NCBI RefSeq assembly: GCF_019880585.1
Contig: NZ_JAINVV010000004.1
Span: 62,001 to 126,000, forward strand
DNA length: 64,000 nucleotides
Origin: Sphingomonas colocasiae
GTDB taxonomy: Bacteria > Pseudomonadota > Alphaproteobacteria > Sphingomonadales > Sphingomonadaceae
Direction: 5' to 3'
Shown here one piece after another: positions 52,836 through 60,516 of this stretch. Under the pieces are notes generated by a model that saw only the letters and a program-made list of their open reading frames with translations, had not been told where the DNA came from and ran no database searches. Position numbers and translations under genes: made by a program. Every line of letters begins with the position of its first letter. Position 1 is the stretch's first letter.

Positions 52836-53126
52836 TCAGGCCGCGGCCGAGACCTTCTTGGCGACTTCGCGCTTCAGGCGACGCGCCTTCAGGCTCAGCT
52901 TCTCGTCCGAGGTCTTGAGCAGCCAGTTGTCCAGGCCGCCATTATGCTCGACCGAACGCAGGCCATGCGTCGAAACGCGCAGCTTCACGCTCTTCTCGAG
53001 CGAATCGGACATCAGCGTGACATTCTGCAGGTTGGGCAGATAGGTCCGCTTGGTCTTGTTGTTGGCGTGGGACACATTGTGGCCCACCTGGCGGCCCTTG
53101 CCGGTCAGTTCGCAAATGCGCGACAT
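52836..53126 (-). CDS. rpmB: 50S ribosomal protein L28
   Basis: Ribosomal protein of 96 residues, the alphaproteobacterial length. [40 protein letters not shown] leads to [22 protein letters not shown] and a basic C-terminal helix. ATG 53126 begins MSRICELTG; the longer upstream frame is not used. Single gene at the end of the conserved cobST neighbourhood. Confidence 0.97.
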   Translation of the reverse strand: MSRICELTGKGRQVGHNVSHANNKTKRTYLPNLQNVTLMSDSLEKSVKLRVSTHGLRSVEHNGGLDNWLLKTSDEKLSLKARRLKREVAKKVSAAA

Positions 53127-53241
53127 CGTCTTCGTCCTGCAATCAAAAGCGTCTGGAAAGCGTGGGCCACTAGCGGCCCGGGCGATTCGCGTCAACCTTC
53201 GCGCCGATGAAACCCGGCGCGGCGTCGTTCGTTCATCCAGC

Positions 53242-53454
53242 ATGTCCGCCGCAACCCTCATCGCCGCGATCCTGCTGCCGCCGCTCGGCATCTTCCTCGT
53301 GCGCGGGATGGGGCGCGACTTCTGGACCGCGACGATCCTGACCGCGCTGTTCTACCTGCCGGGCATGATCTTCGCGCTGTTCGCGGTGCTCGGTGGCTCC
53401 ACCGCGCGCCTGGACGACCTGTTCGCGCGCTTGCGGAGACCGGCGAAGGCCTGA
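53242..53454 (+). CDS. YqaE/Pmp3 family small membrane protein
   Basis: A 70-residue proteolipid with two transmembrane helices ([20 protein letters not shown] and [22 protein letters not shown]), matching the Pmp3/YqaE signature ILPPLGVFL-x-Y-PG-x-IHA. Family members are linked to membrane potential and stress. ATG 53242 is inside a longer frame. tadA begins 37 bp downstream. Confidence 0.88.
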   Translation: MSAATLIAAILLPPLGIFLVRGMGRDFWTATILTALFYLPGMIFALFAVLGGSTARLDDLFARLRRPAKA

Positions 53455-53491
53455 GCTTCCGCGCCGGGCGATCACGCTTTATGGCTCGGCG

Positions 53492-53944
53492 ATGGCCTTT
53501 CCCTTGCCCGATCCGATGCGCCAGGCGCTTCTGCTCGCCGAAGCCGCCGCCCAGGCGGGCGAAGTGCCGATCGGCGCGGTGGTGGTGCGCGACGGCGTCG
53601 TGATCGCCAGCGCCGCCAACGAGACGCGCGCACGGCCCGATCCCACCGCCCATGCCGAGATGCTCGCGATTCGCCGCGCGGCGGAGGCGCTGGGGCAGGA
53701 ACGGCTGACCGGCTGCGACCTGTGGGTGACGCTGGAGCCATGCGCGATGTGCGCCGGCGCGATCGCGCATGCGCGCATCGCCAGGCTCTATTATGCGGCG
53801 TCGGATCCCAAGGGCGGCGGCGTCGAACATGGCGCGCGCGTGTTCGACCAGCCGACCTGCCATCATCGCCCCGAAATCTATGCCGGGCTGGGCGAAGGCG
53901 AAGCGGCGGCGCTGTTGCGGGATTTCTTCGCCGCGCGCCGATAG
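53492..53944 (+). CDS. tadA: tRNA-specific adenosine-34 deaminase
   Basis: Converts A34 to inosine in tRNA-Arg(ACG). Length is 150 residues. Zinc and catalytic residues: HAE (His54, Glu56) and PCAMC (Cys84, Cys87), with VPIGAVVV, NETRARPDPTAHAEMLAIR and LYYAASDPKGGGVEHG. The start ATG 53492 gives the expected MAFPLPDPMRQAL. The longer upstream frame overlaps the Pmp3 gene and is rejected. Confidence 0.95.
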   Translation: MAFPLPDPMRQALLLAEAAAQAGEVPIGAVVVRDGVVIASAANETRARPDPTAHAEMLAIRRAAEALGQERLTGCDLWVTLEPCAMCAGAIAHARIARLYYAASDPKGGGVEHGARVFDQPTCHHRPEIYAGLGEGEAAALLRDFFAARR

Positions 53945-54259
53945 CCGCCACCCGGCCCTTGCTGCGATCGTCCGGGGTGACCCGCTTCATCGTCCACAAG
54001 GGTTTGCTTTCGAAATCCACTCGGCCAGGCCGCTCCGGATCGAACCGCGTAGCCCGGAAACACGTGTCGTGATCGCCGCAATATCCAGCAAAGACAGGGA
54101 TTCTGCCGCATATCCGCGATGACGTCGCCGGTCGCCGACCATGCCCGTCGAATCGCGATTGAACTAACTTGCATTGACGAACCAACTAAATGGGCATAGC
54201 TTCCTTGGCGAAACGACCGAGGGGCGCGGCCCGATCGGCGTCGAAAAGGGAGGGAGTCC
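53945..54259. other. gene-free stretch before TonB receptor gene
   Basis: 315 bp without a credible gene. The left 200 bp shows nothing recognisable. The right end carries the candidate promoter of the receptor gene and two direct GAACYAACT repeats (54161 and 54179, 18 bp apart) that overlap its -35 region. No copy of the GGTATGA motif found elsewhere in the cluster was seen here. Confidence 0.6.
54174..54202 (+). promoter_or_regulatory. candidate promoter of TonB receptor gene
   Basis: TTGACG, 17-bp spacer, TAGCTT, with the receptor ATG 58 bp downstream. The -35 is 5/6 and the -10 only 3/6. Direct GAACYAACT repeats flank the -35 box and could bind a regulator. Confidence 0.45.
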
Positions 54260-56590
54260 ATGAACGGCATTCGTGCGCGCGTTTCGTATCTCGCAATCGC
54301 CCTGGGGCTCGCCTCGGCCTGTTCGCCGGCCCTGGCGCAGACATCGCCGCAAGCGCCGCAGGACGAGGCCGCATCCGGCCCGCAGCTCGCCGATATCGTC
54401 GTCACCGCGCAGCGGCGCGAGGCGACGGTTCAGGATACCGCCGCCGCCATCTCGGCATTCGGCGGCGAATCGCTCGAAAACGCGCGCGTGCTCAGCTTCG
54501 AGGATCTCGCCGGTGCCGCGACCTCGCTGTCGTTCACCGCGCTGACGCCGATCGATCAGGAATTCAACATCCGCGGCATCACCAACACCCGGCTCGATTC
54601 GCCATCGGCCGACCAGTCGATCGGCATCTTCGTCGACGACGTCTATGTCGGGCGATCGGGCCTGTTCAATTTCGACCTGTACGATATCGACCGCGTCGAG
54701 GTGGTGCGCGGGCCGCAGGGCGTGCTGCTCGGCCGCAACGTCGTCGGCGGCGCCATCAACATCCTGACCGCGCAGCCCGAAGCGGAGACGGGCGGGGCGG
54801 TCACCGTCTCCTACGGCAATTACAACGAGAAGCTGGCGCGCGGGCACATCACCGGCACCATTTCCGGCCCGCTCACCGCGCGGCTGTCGTTCCAGTATCG
54901 CAACCGCGACGGCTTCAACCACGATCTGCTGCACGATGTCGATCTCGACAATGCGGACAGCTTCCAGATGCGCGGGCAGCTCAAGCTGGCGCCCGAAGGC
55001 AGCGATTTCACCGCGCGGCTGGTGTTCGATTACACCAAGGACAAGTCCAACGGCTTCCACAGCGTCGCGATCGACGGGCCGGCGGCAGGCTCGGGCCCGT
55101 GGAGCGCCGCGCGCGCGGCGATCGGCACGATCCGGGGCAAGCCGCTGGGCGTGCGCGAGAGCCTGCCCGAATGGCCCCGCTACAAGGGCGACGCGGCGGA
55201 TACGCCGCAGCAGCTCAACCGCGAGGCATGGGGGCTTTCGCTCCGGCTCGACAAGGAACTGGGCGGCCTCGGCACGGTCAGCTCGATCACCGGCTATCGC
55301 AAGGGCGAGGCGTTCAACGTCTATGACCAGACGGGCATCGGCCCCGACAATGGCTATGGCGTGATCTCACCCACATTGTTCACCTTCCCGGTGAACGAGG
55401 ACGAGAATATCCGCCAGTTCACGCAGGAGATCCGGCTGGTTTCGCCCGAGGTGGAGGATAGCGGCTTCGATTATATCGTCGGCGCCTATTACCAGCACGA
55501 CAAGGTGAGCAAGCTCGACAAATTCTGGGCGGAAGTGCCGCTGCCCGCGCTCACGACGCTCTCGGGCGAAAGCCATTGGGACAATCGCGCCACCAACGAG
55601 AGCTATGCGATCTTCGGCCAGCTCGGCTACCGCTTCAGCGAGAAGTTCCACATCGTCGGCGGCGTCCGTTATTCGCACGACAAGAAATCGGGCCGGGTCA
55701 CCGGCATTTCGGTGGAGGGCGGCGACAAGTTCAATCCCACCGATCTCGTCGCGCTGACGCCGCTCGCCGGCACCTTCCGCGAAGGGCAGAGCTTCACCAC
55801 GCCCTATCGCGACACCTGGAGCGAGATGACGCCGCAGGTGACCGCCGAGTTCAAGCCCAATCGCAACATGCTGTTCTATGTGACCTTCGCCACCGGCTAT
55901 AAGGGCGGCGGGTTCGAGGACGATCCGGCGAACGCGGTCGCGGCGCAATCGAGCTACGATCCCGAAACCGTCGATAGCTGGGAAGCGGGCGCCAAGCTGG
56001 ACCTGTTCGACCGCCGCGTCCGCCTCAACATCGCCGCGTTCAAGATGCGCTACAAGAATCTCCAGGTCACCCAGACCTCGGCGGCGTGCCTGTGCAACAT
56101 CACCGACAATGCCGCCGACGCGAAGATCAAGGGCGTCGAACTGGAAGCGACCGTTGCGGTGACCGACGGGCTGACGCTCAACGGCGGCCTGACCCTGCTC
56201 GACACCAAATATATCAATTTCATCGACTCGCTGGGCAACGACAATTCGGGCAATTTCCTCCAGCGCACGCCCAAATATCAGTGGAATGTCGGCGCCGATT
56301 TCGTGACCGACCTGGGAAGCTGGGAGCGCGGCTTCCGCGCCAACATCAACTATAGCCGCCAGGGCAAGCTCTATTGGGCGCCAGACAATCTGCAGATGGA
56401 AAAGCCCTATGGCCAGCTCGGCGCGCGCGTCTCGGTCACGCCCAATCGTGGCGACTGGACCTTCTCGCTCTGGGGCCGCAACCTCACCAACACGCTCTAC
56501 CGCACCAACATCATCGCCTTTTTCGGCGATGAGGTGAGCCGCCTCGGCGCGCCGCGCCAGTACGGCGCCGAGGTCTCCATTAAATTCTAA
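54260..56590 (+). CDS. TonB-dependent receptor
   Basis: Outer-membrane receptor of 776 residues. Signal peptide to about residue 27 (SACSPALAQ), then the TonB box-like region DIVVTAQRREATVQDTAAAISAFGGESL, the plug domain (FNIRGITNTRLDSPSADQSIGIFVDDVYVGR, DRVEVVRGPQGVLLGRNVVGGAINI) and a 22-strand barrel ending in SIKF with terminal Phe. It is of the sphingomonad type used for organic substrates, not clearly a siderophore receptor. GGGAGGGAG precedes the ATG. Neighbours suggest it imports the substrate of the adjacent catabolic genes. Confidence 0.95.
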   Translation: MNGIRARVSYLAIALGLASACSPALAQTSPQAPQDEAASGPQLADIVVTAQRREATVQDTAAAISAFGGESLENARVLSFEDLAGAATSLSFTALTPIDQEFNIRGITNTRLDSPSADQSIGIFVDDVYVGRSGLFNFDLYDIDRVEVVRGPQGVLLGRNVVGGAINILTAQPEAETGGAVTVSYGNYNEKLARGHITGTISGPLTARLSFQYRNRDGFNHDLLHDVDLDNADSFQMRGQLKLAPEGSDFTARLVFDYTKDKSNGFHSVAIDGPAAGSGPWSAARAAIGTIRGKPLGVRESLPEWPRYKGDAADTPQQLNREAWGLSLRLDKELGGLGTVSSITGYRKGEAFNVYDQTGIGPDNGYGVISPTLFTFPVNEDENIRQFTQEIRLVSPEVEDSGFDYIVGAYYQHDKVSKLDKFWAEVPLPALTTLSGESHWDNRATNESYAIFGQLGYRFSEKFHIVGGVRYSHDKKSGRVTGISVEGGDKFNPTDLVALTPLAGTFREGQSFTTPYRDTWSEMTPQVTAEFKPNRNMLFYVTFATGYKGGGFEDDPANAVAAQSSYDPETVDSWEAGAKLDLFDRRVRLNIAAFKMRYKNLQVTQTSAACLCNITDNAADAKIKGVELEATVAVTDGLTLNGGLTLLDTKYINFIDSLGNDNSGNFLQRTPKYQWNVGADFVTDLGSWERGFRANINYSRQGKLYWAPDNLQMEKPYGQLGARVSVTPNRGDWTFSLWGRNLTNTLYRTNIIAFFGDEVSRLGAPRQYGAEVSIKF

Positions 56591-56612
56591 GGCCCCTCCT
56601 CGGCCAAACTGA

Positions 56613-56642
56613 AAGGGCGGCAACCGCAGGGGTGCCGCCCTT
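56613..56642 (+). terminator. terminator of TonB receptor gene
   Basis: Perfect 10-bp stem AAGGGCGGCA / TGCCGCCCTT with a 10-base loop followed by CTTGTTTTT, 22 bp after the stop codon. Confidence 0.88.
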
Positions 56643-56662
56643 CTTGTTTTTCCGTTCGATCT

Positions 56663-56750
56663 CCGTTCGGGCTGAGCCTGTCGAAGCCCTGTCCTTCCCA
56701 TCCACGGTGCTGAAGAAAGGACTGGACTTCGACAGGCTCAGTCCGAACGG
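56663..56750. repeat. sphingomonad CCGTTCG-type inverted repeat, copy 2
   Basis: Arms CCGTTCGGGCTGAGCCTGTC-GAAG and CTTC-GACAGGCTCAGTCCGAACGG enclose CTGTCCTTC...GAAAGGAC. It is better preserved than copy 1 at 52594. Lies between convergent receptor and SnoaL-like genes. Confidence 0.85.
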
Positions 56751-56774
56751 TGTGACTGGCTTCCGGACTCCGCT

Positions 56775-57296
56775 TCAAAAGCGCGTGTAGCTCAGATCGC
56801 CGCCACCCTTCTCGCCCATCACCATGCGCGGATCCTCGGGCTTGAACAGGCCCAGGCACCAGCCCTCGCTCGACGGCATGTCGTGGTTCCAGTCGAACGC
56901 CATCTTGCGGTGGAGGATGCGCCATTCGCCGTCGCGGCGGACGAACTTGTCGACGATGCGGCCGCCGGTCAGCGTGTCCCAGGGCTCGTCGCCCTTGGGG
57001 AAGCGCGCGAAGGTGAGCAGATAGCTTTCCACCCAGGCGGTATCGCCGTCGAGCTCGACATGCATGTTGCAGACATAGTGGCAGATCGTGCCCGTCTTCA
57101 TCAGCCGCTGCACCGCGCCGTCGACATAGGGGCGGGCGGGGCCGGAATAGCTGCTGCCATGTTCCTCGATCGCATCGTCCCAATAACAGCTATGGAGCAG
57201 CGGCCCGTCGGCGCGATCGACGCCGCGGGCGTAGCGCGCCATGACATCCTGGATATCCTGCTTGGCGAGCAGGGTCTCGATCGTGTTCGCGTGCAT
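56775..57296 (-). CDS. SnoaL-like (NTF2-fold) protein, putative dehydratase A
   Basis: Cytoplasmic protein of 173 residues. IETLLAKQDIQDVMARYARGVDRADGPLLHSCYWDDAIEEHG, then TICHYVCNMHVELDGDTAWVESYLLTF and DKFVRRDGEWRILHRKMAFDWN. This is the SnoaL_4 pattern that includes LinA and BaiE, with the Tyr, Asp (VDRAD) and central His (ICH) positions retained, consistent with a lyase or isomerase. The paralogue is two genes upstream. It follows an SDR gene after 1 bp. Confidence 0.88.
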   Translation of the reverse strand: MHANTIETLLAKQDIQDVMARYARGVDRADGPLLHSCYWDDAIEEHGSSYSGPARPYVDGAVQRLMKTGTICHYVCNMHVELDGDTAWVESYLLTFARFPKGDEPWDTLTGGRIVDKFVRRDGEWRILHRKMAFDWNHDMPSSEGWCLGLFKPEDPRMVMGEKGGGDLSYTRF

Positions 57297-57297
57297 C

Positions 57298-58047
57298 TCA
57301 GCGCCTCCCGTCGTGCAGCGCCTTGACCATCGAGCGCTTGATCGTGTGCGGATCGCGCGCGAGGAACGCGCGCACCGAAACCGAATGGGGATCAGTGTCG
57401 TGCTCGTCGATCCGGTGTTTGACCGCGAGCAGCCCGGCCTTGCCGATATCGCGCGGCGTCGATTTCTCCTGCCAGGTGACGTGGCTCGCCATGCGCGTGT
57501 CGACCGATCCGACGATCAGCGCCGCCACATGCGTGCCCTGCGGCTCCAGCTCGGCGCGGATGCAATCGCTCGCCGCGCGCGCCGCGAATTTTGACGGGCT
57601 ATAGCCGCCCATGCTGGGCACCGCGATGATACCGCCGGCGGAGAGCACATTGACGATCGCGCCGCCGCCATTCGCCTTCAAGATCGGCGCGAAGGCGCGG
57701 CACATGGCGACGAGGCCGAGATAATTGGTCTCGATCTCCTGCCGCATCGCGCTCAGGTCGGGCGCGTCCATCAAGGTCACGCGGTTGAACGCGCCGGCAT
57801 TGTTGATCACCAGATCGACATCCTGGCAGCGCGCGGCGGTGGCCGCCACCTGATCCTCGCGCGTCACGTCCAGCGCGATCGGCACCAGCCGTTCGGGATC
57901 CTTCGCGCAGGCCGCTTCCGCATCGGCCAGCGCGCGCGCGGCGACATAGACGCGGCGGGCGCCCTGTTCGATCAGTTCCTCGACAAAGCCCTCGCCGATG
58001 CCGCGATTGCCCCCGGTCACGATCGCCGTGCATCCCTCGATCCTCAT
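57298..58047 (-). CDS. short-chain dehydrogenase/reductase A
   Basis: Classical SDR of 249 residues. NAD(P)-binding GGNRGIG (about 12-18), DLVINNAGAF, active-site Ser in NVLSAGG and YSPSK. Typical substrate is an alcohol or ketone; specificity is not readable. It overlaps the SnoaL-like gene upstream by 4 bp (ATGA) and is followed by another SnoaL-like gene, all on one operon. Confidence 0.92.
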   Translation of the reverse strand: MRIEGCTAIVTGGNRGIGEGFVEELIEQGARRVYVAARALADAEAACAKDPERLVPIALDVTREDQVAATAARCQDVDLVINNAGAFNRVTLMDAPDLSAMRQEIETNYLGLVAMCRAFAPILKANGGGAIVNVLSAGGIIAVPSMGGYSPSKFAARAASDCIRAELEPQGTHVAALIVGSVDTRMASHVTWQEKSTPRDIGKAGLLAVKHRIDEHDTDPHSVSVRAFLARDPHTIKRSMVKALHDGRR

Positions 58048-58610
58048 GCCGCTGCTCCTTCGTGGCGCCCAATTCCTTCGTGTCGACCGGTCCATTCGCC
58101 ATAGAGGATGTCGTGCGGCTTCTTCGCGCCGCGCACCGCCTTCGCCATGTCCGGAATGATCATGCCGCGCCCCCAGGTCTCGTTCACCGGCATCTCGTGG
58201 TTCCATTCCCAGGCGAGCCGGCGATGCGCGATCCGCCACGTGCCGTCGCGGCGCTCGAACCGGTCGACGCAGCGCGCCATGGTCAGGCTGTCATAGCTGT
58301 CCTCGCCGCCGTCCCGGCGCGAGAAGGTGAGGAAATAGCATTCGCTGAGCGCGCGATCGCCATCCAGCTCGATCGTGATGTTGGTGCAGAGATGCGTCAT
58401 CAGCGGCGCGCCCGGCAGGATCTTGCGCATCACCGCGACATAGTCGCTCGCCGGCCCGACAAACACGCCGCCATGATCCTCGATCGCGTCGGGATGATAG
58501 GCGGCGGCGATCAGATCGGCATCGCCGCGATCGGCGCCGCGCGCATAGCTGATCAGCACATCCTCTATCTCCTGCCGATCGAGCAGTTGCTCCACCGTCA
58601 AACGCATCAT
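58044..58610 (-). CDS. SnoaL-like (NTF2-fold) protein, putative dehydratase B
   Basis: Protein of 188 residues homologous to dehydratase A: VEQLLDRQEIEDVLISYARGADRGDADLIAAAYHPDAIEDHGG, PLMTHLCTNITIELDGDRALSECYFLTF and DRFERRDGTWRIAHRRLAWEWN. Tyr, Asp and central His (MTH) are kept. It has 4-bp overlaps at both ends with SDR genes, which indicates strict co-translation. Two such proteins in one operon suggest two subunits or two sequential dehydration or isomerisation steps. Confidence 0.88.
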   Translation of the reverse strand: MMRLTVEQLLDRQEIEDVLISYARGADRGDADLIAAAYHPDAIEDHGGVFVGPASDYVAVMRKILPGAPLMTHLCTNITIELDGDRALSECYFLTFSRRDGGEDSYDSLTMARCVDRFERRDGTWRIAHRRLAWEWNHEMPVNETWGRGMIIPDMAKAVRGAKKPHDILYGEWTGRHEGIGRHEGAAA

Positions 58611-59506
58611 GCTCTCCCTTTCTGACTGTCGCGCCGGGCATCGGCGTAAAGATCGGCGAAGGCGGCTTCCGCGCCCACGAATTCGCGCGCATCGGCCATG
58701 TCGCCGATCGCGGCGATGTTGGCGGCGATCCAGGCGGGATCGGTGTCGGGCGCGCTCGCGCCCGGCGCCTCCATCACGCGGGCGCGGCGGAAGCGCCGGC
58801 CGCCCGCCATCAGGATCTGGCCGTTGAGGTCGCAGGCGGCGCTCGTCAGGTGGAGCGCCATGGCGGCGGCATTGCCGGGCGCCATCAGCGGGTCGCTGGG
58901 CTCGCCATCGGCCACCGTCATCGCGGTGGCGGCATAGGGGCAGATCACGTTGGTGCGGACGGTGCTGCGCCGCATCTCGTCCGCGATGGTGAGCGCGAAG
59001 GCGTTCACCGCACCCTTGGACGCGGCATAGGGCGATCGCCCGCGCACGCCGTGCAGCCCGGCAGCGGAGGAGACGAACAGCAGCCGCCCGGCCGGGCTCG
59101 CCTCCAGATGCGGCATCGCCGCCTGGGCGAGCGCCACGGTTGCGAAGAAATTAGTTTCCATGAGCGCGCGAAGATCGGCTTCGACGAGCGCTCCGAGTTT
59201 CGCCGCGGGGCCACTGATCCCGGCATTGAGGATGACGGCGTCGATGCGGCCATAGGCGTCGAGCGCGGTGCGCAGGATCGCGTCCGCCGCGCCTGGCGCA
59301 TCGACCGCATGCGTATCGGCGACGGCGTCACCCCCGGCGGCGCGAATCTCTGCCGCCACGGCTTCGGCCGAGCTCGGCTCGCCGGCGCGTGCGCGATTGT
59401 TCACGATCACGCGCGCACCCTGCCGGCCCCAGGCCCGCGCAAAGGCGGCGCCGAGCCCCTTGCCGGCGCCCGTCACGATCACAACCCGTCCGATGTCGTC
59501 GTCCAT
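58607..59506 (-). CDS. short-chain dehydrogenase/reductase B
   Basis: SDR of 299 residues, first gene of its operon. TGAGKGLG cofactor loop, VNNRARAGEPSSAEAVAAEIRAAGG as in MaoC-linked/multifunctional-type SDRs, LNAGISG, SSAAGLHG and YAASK. The C-terminal extension (RRFRRARVMEAPGASAPDTDPAWIAANIAAIGDM) resembles the 3-hydroxyacyl-CoA dehydrogenase-like SDRs of beta-oxidation-type pathways; this is inference. The start codon lies 35 bp from the GGTATGA motif. Confidence 0.9.
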   Translation of the reverse strand: MDDDIGRVVIVTGAGKGLGAAFARAWGRQGARVIVNNRARAGEPSSAEAVAAEIRAAGGDAVADTHAVDAPGAADAILRTALDAYGRIDAVILNAGISGPAAKLGALVEADLRALMETNFFATVALAQAAMPHLEASPAGRLLFVSSAAGLHGVRGRSPYAASKGAVNAFALTIADEMRRSTVRTNVICPYAATAMTVADGEPSDPLMAPGNAAAMALHLTSAACDLNGQILMAGGRRFRRARVMEAPGASAPDTDPAWIAANIAAIGDMADAREFVGAEAAFADLYADARRDSQKGRA

Positions 59507-59541
59507 CGCATCGCTCTCCCTGACAGGATGCTAGCGACGTA

Positions 59542-59557
59542 GGTATGATAATGAAAG
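59542..59557 (-). promoter_or_regulatory. GGTATGA motif, copy 1
   Basis: GGTATGATAATGAAAG, in the 62-bp gap between the SDR/SnoaL operon start and the end of the double-HxlR gene. A 14/16 match occurs at 62386. Candidate operator or shared promoter element for the cluster. Confidence 0.5.
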
Positions 59558-59568
59558 TAAGAATCGTG

Positions 59569-60510
59569 TCAGGCGGCGTCGCGTTCGTCGCCTTCGACGA
59601 TCTCGAATTCCACCTCGTCCGGGCGGATCGGCTTGCGGCATTCCGAACAGATCACCTGCGGATCGAGCGGCTGGCCGCATGCCTTGTGGGTCAGCAGCAG
59701 CGGCGGCCCTTCGGGCGAGCAATAATAGGTGTCGCCCCACTTCATCAGCATCAGCAGCGCGGGATAATAATCCACGCCCTTGCGCCGCAGCTTATATTCG
59801 TAGCGCGGCGGGCTGGTGGCGTACTGGACCTGGCGGATCGCGCCGATCGAGGTGAGCCAGGCGAGCCGTTCGGACAGGATGTTGGTCGCGATCGCGGTGT
59901 CGCGGCGGATATCGTCGAAGCGGTTGATGCCGGTGAAGATCGACCGCATGATCAGGCTGGCCCAGCGATCGCCCATGATCCGCGCCGCTTCGTCGAACAG
60001 CGAGGTCGCGTCTTCGGAACTGTCGCGCTGCTGCCGCCGCCGGCTGTAGAGCGGCGCCATCAGGCCGACGCCGGGGCCGGGTTTCCAGTCGACCACGGTG
60101 GCGTCGATCGTCTCGTTGCACGCGCCGCAGGCGGGGGTGGGCTCGAAGGTCTTGCCGCAGGGCTTGTGCGTCAGGATCACGCCGATCTTGCCGGCGCGGT
60201 CCGCCCAGCGCTGTTCCCAGCGCAGCAGCATCAGCGAGGTCCAGTAGACGTCGCGCCCCTTGCGGGTGAGCACATATTCGTGGCGCGGCGGGCTGGTTTC
60301 GTAGAGCCGCTTTTCCAGCATGCCCGATTCGACCAGCCGCTTCAGCCGGTCGCTGAGCAGCGCCTTGAGCAGGCCGGTGCGCCGGCGCAGCACGTCGAAA
60401 CGCCGCGCGCCGAGCCATCCCGCCTCCAGGATCAGCAATGTCGGGGTGTCGCCCACCACTTCGAGCGCGCGCCAGATGGAACAGGTCCGGATGAGATTGT
60501 CGCCATGCAT
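59569..60510 (-). CDS. double HxlR regulator with two zinc-ribbon modules
   Basis: Transcription factor of 313 residues formed from two fused HxlR units. Unit 1: CSIWRALEVVGDTPTLLILEAGWLGARRFDVLRRRTGLLKALLSDRLKRLVESGMLEKR, then HKPCGKTFEPTPACGAC. Unit 2: FDEAARIMGDRWASLIMRSIFTGINRFDDIRRDTAIATNILSERLAWLTSIGAI, then HKACGQPLDPQVICSEC. Each tail has HxxC-x9-CxxC, a probable zinc site. Normal HxlR proteins are single domains that dimerise. An in-frame GTG one codon upstream is an alternative start. Located in the middle of the catabolic cluster, which it probably regulates. Confidence 0.9.
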   Translation of the reverse strand: MHGDNLIRTCSIWRALEVVGDTPTLLILEAGWLGARRFDVLRRRTGLLKALLSDRLKRLVESGMLEKRLYETSPPRHEYVLTRKGRDVYWTSLMLLRWEQRWADRAGKIGVILTHKPCGKTFEPTPACGACNETIDATVVDWKPGPGVGLMAPLYSRRRQQRDSSEDATSLFDEAARIMGDRWASLIMRSIFTGINRFDDIRRDTAIATNILSERLAWLTSIGAIRQVQYATSPPRYEYKLRRKGVDYYPALLMLMKWGDTYYCSPEGPPLLLTHKACGQPLDPQVICSECRKPIRPDEVEFEIVEGDERDAA

Positions 60511-60516
60511 CACGAT

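Noticed and set aside
54161-54187. GAACYAACT direct repeats as a defined regulator site
   Set aside because: Only two short copies with 18-bp spacing. Noted with the promoter but not strong enough to name a regulator.
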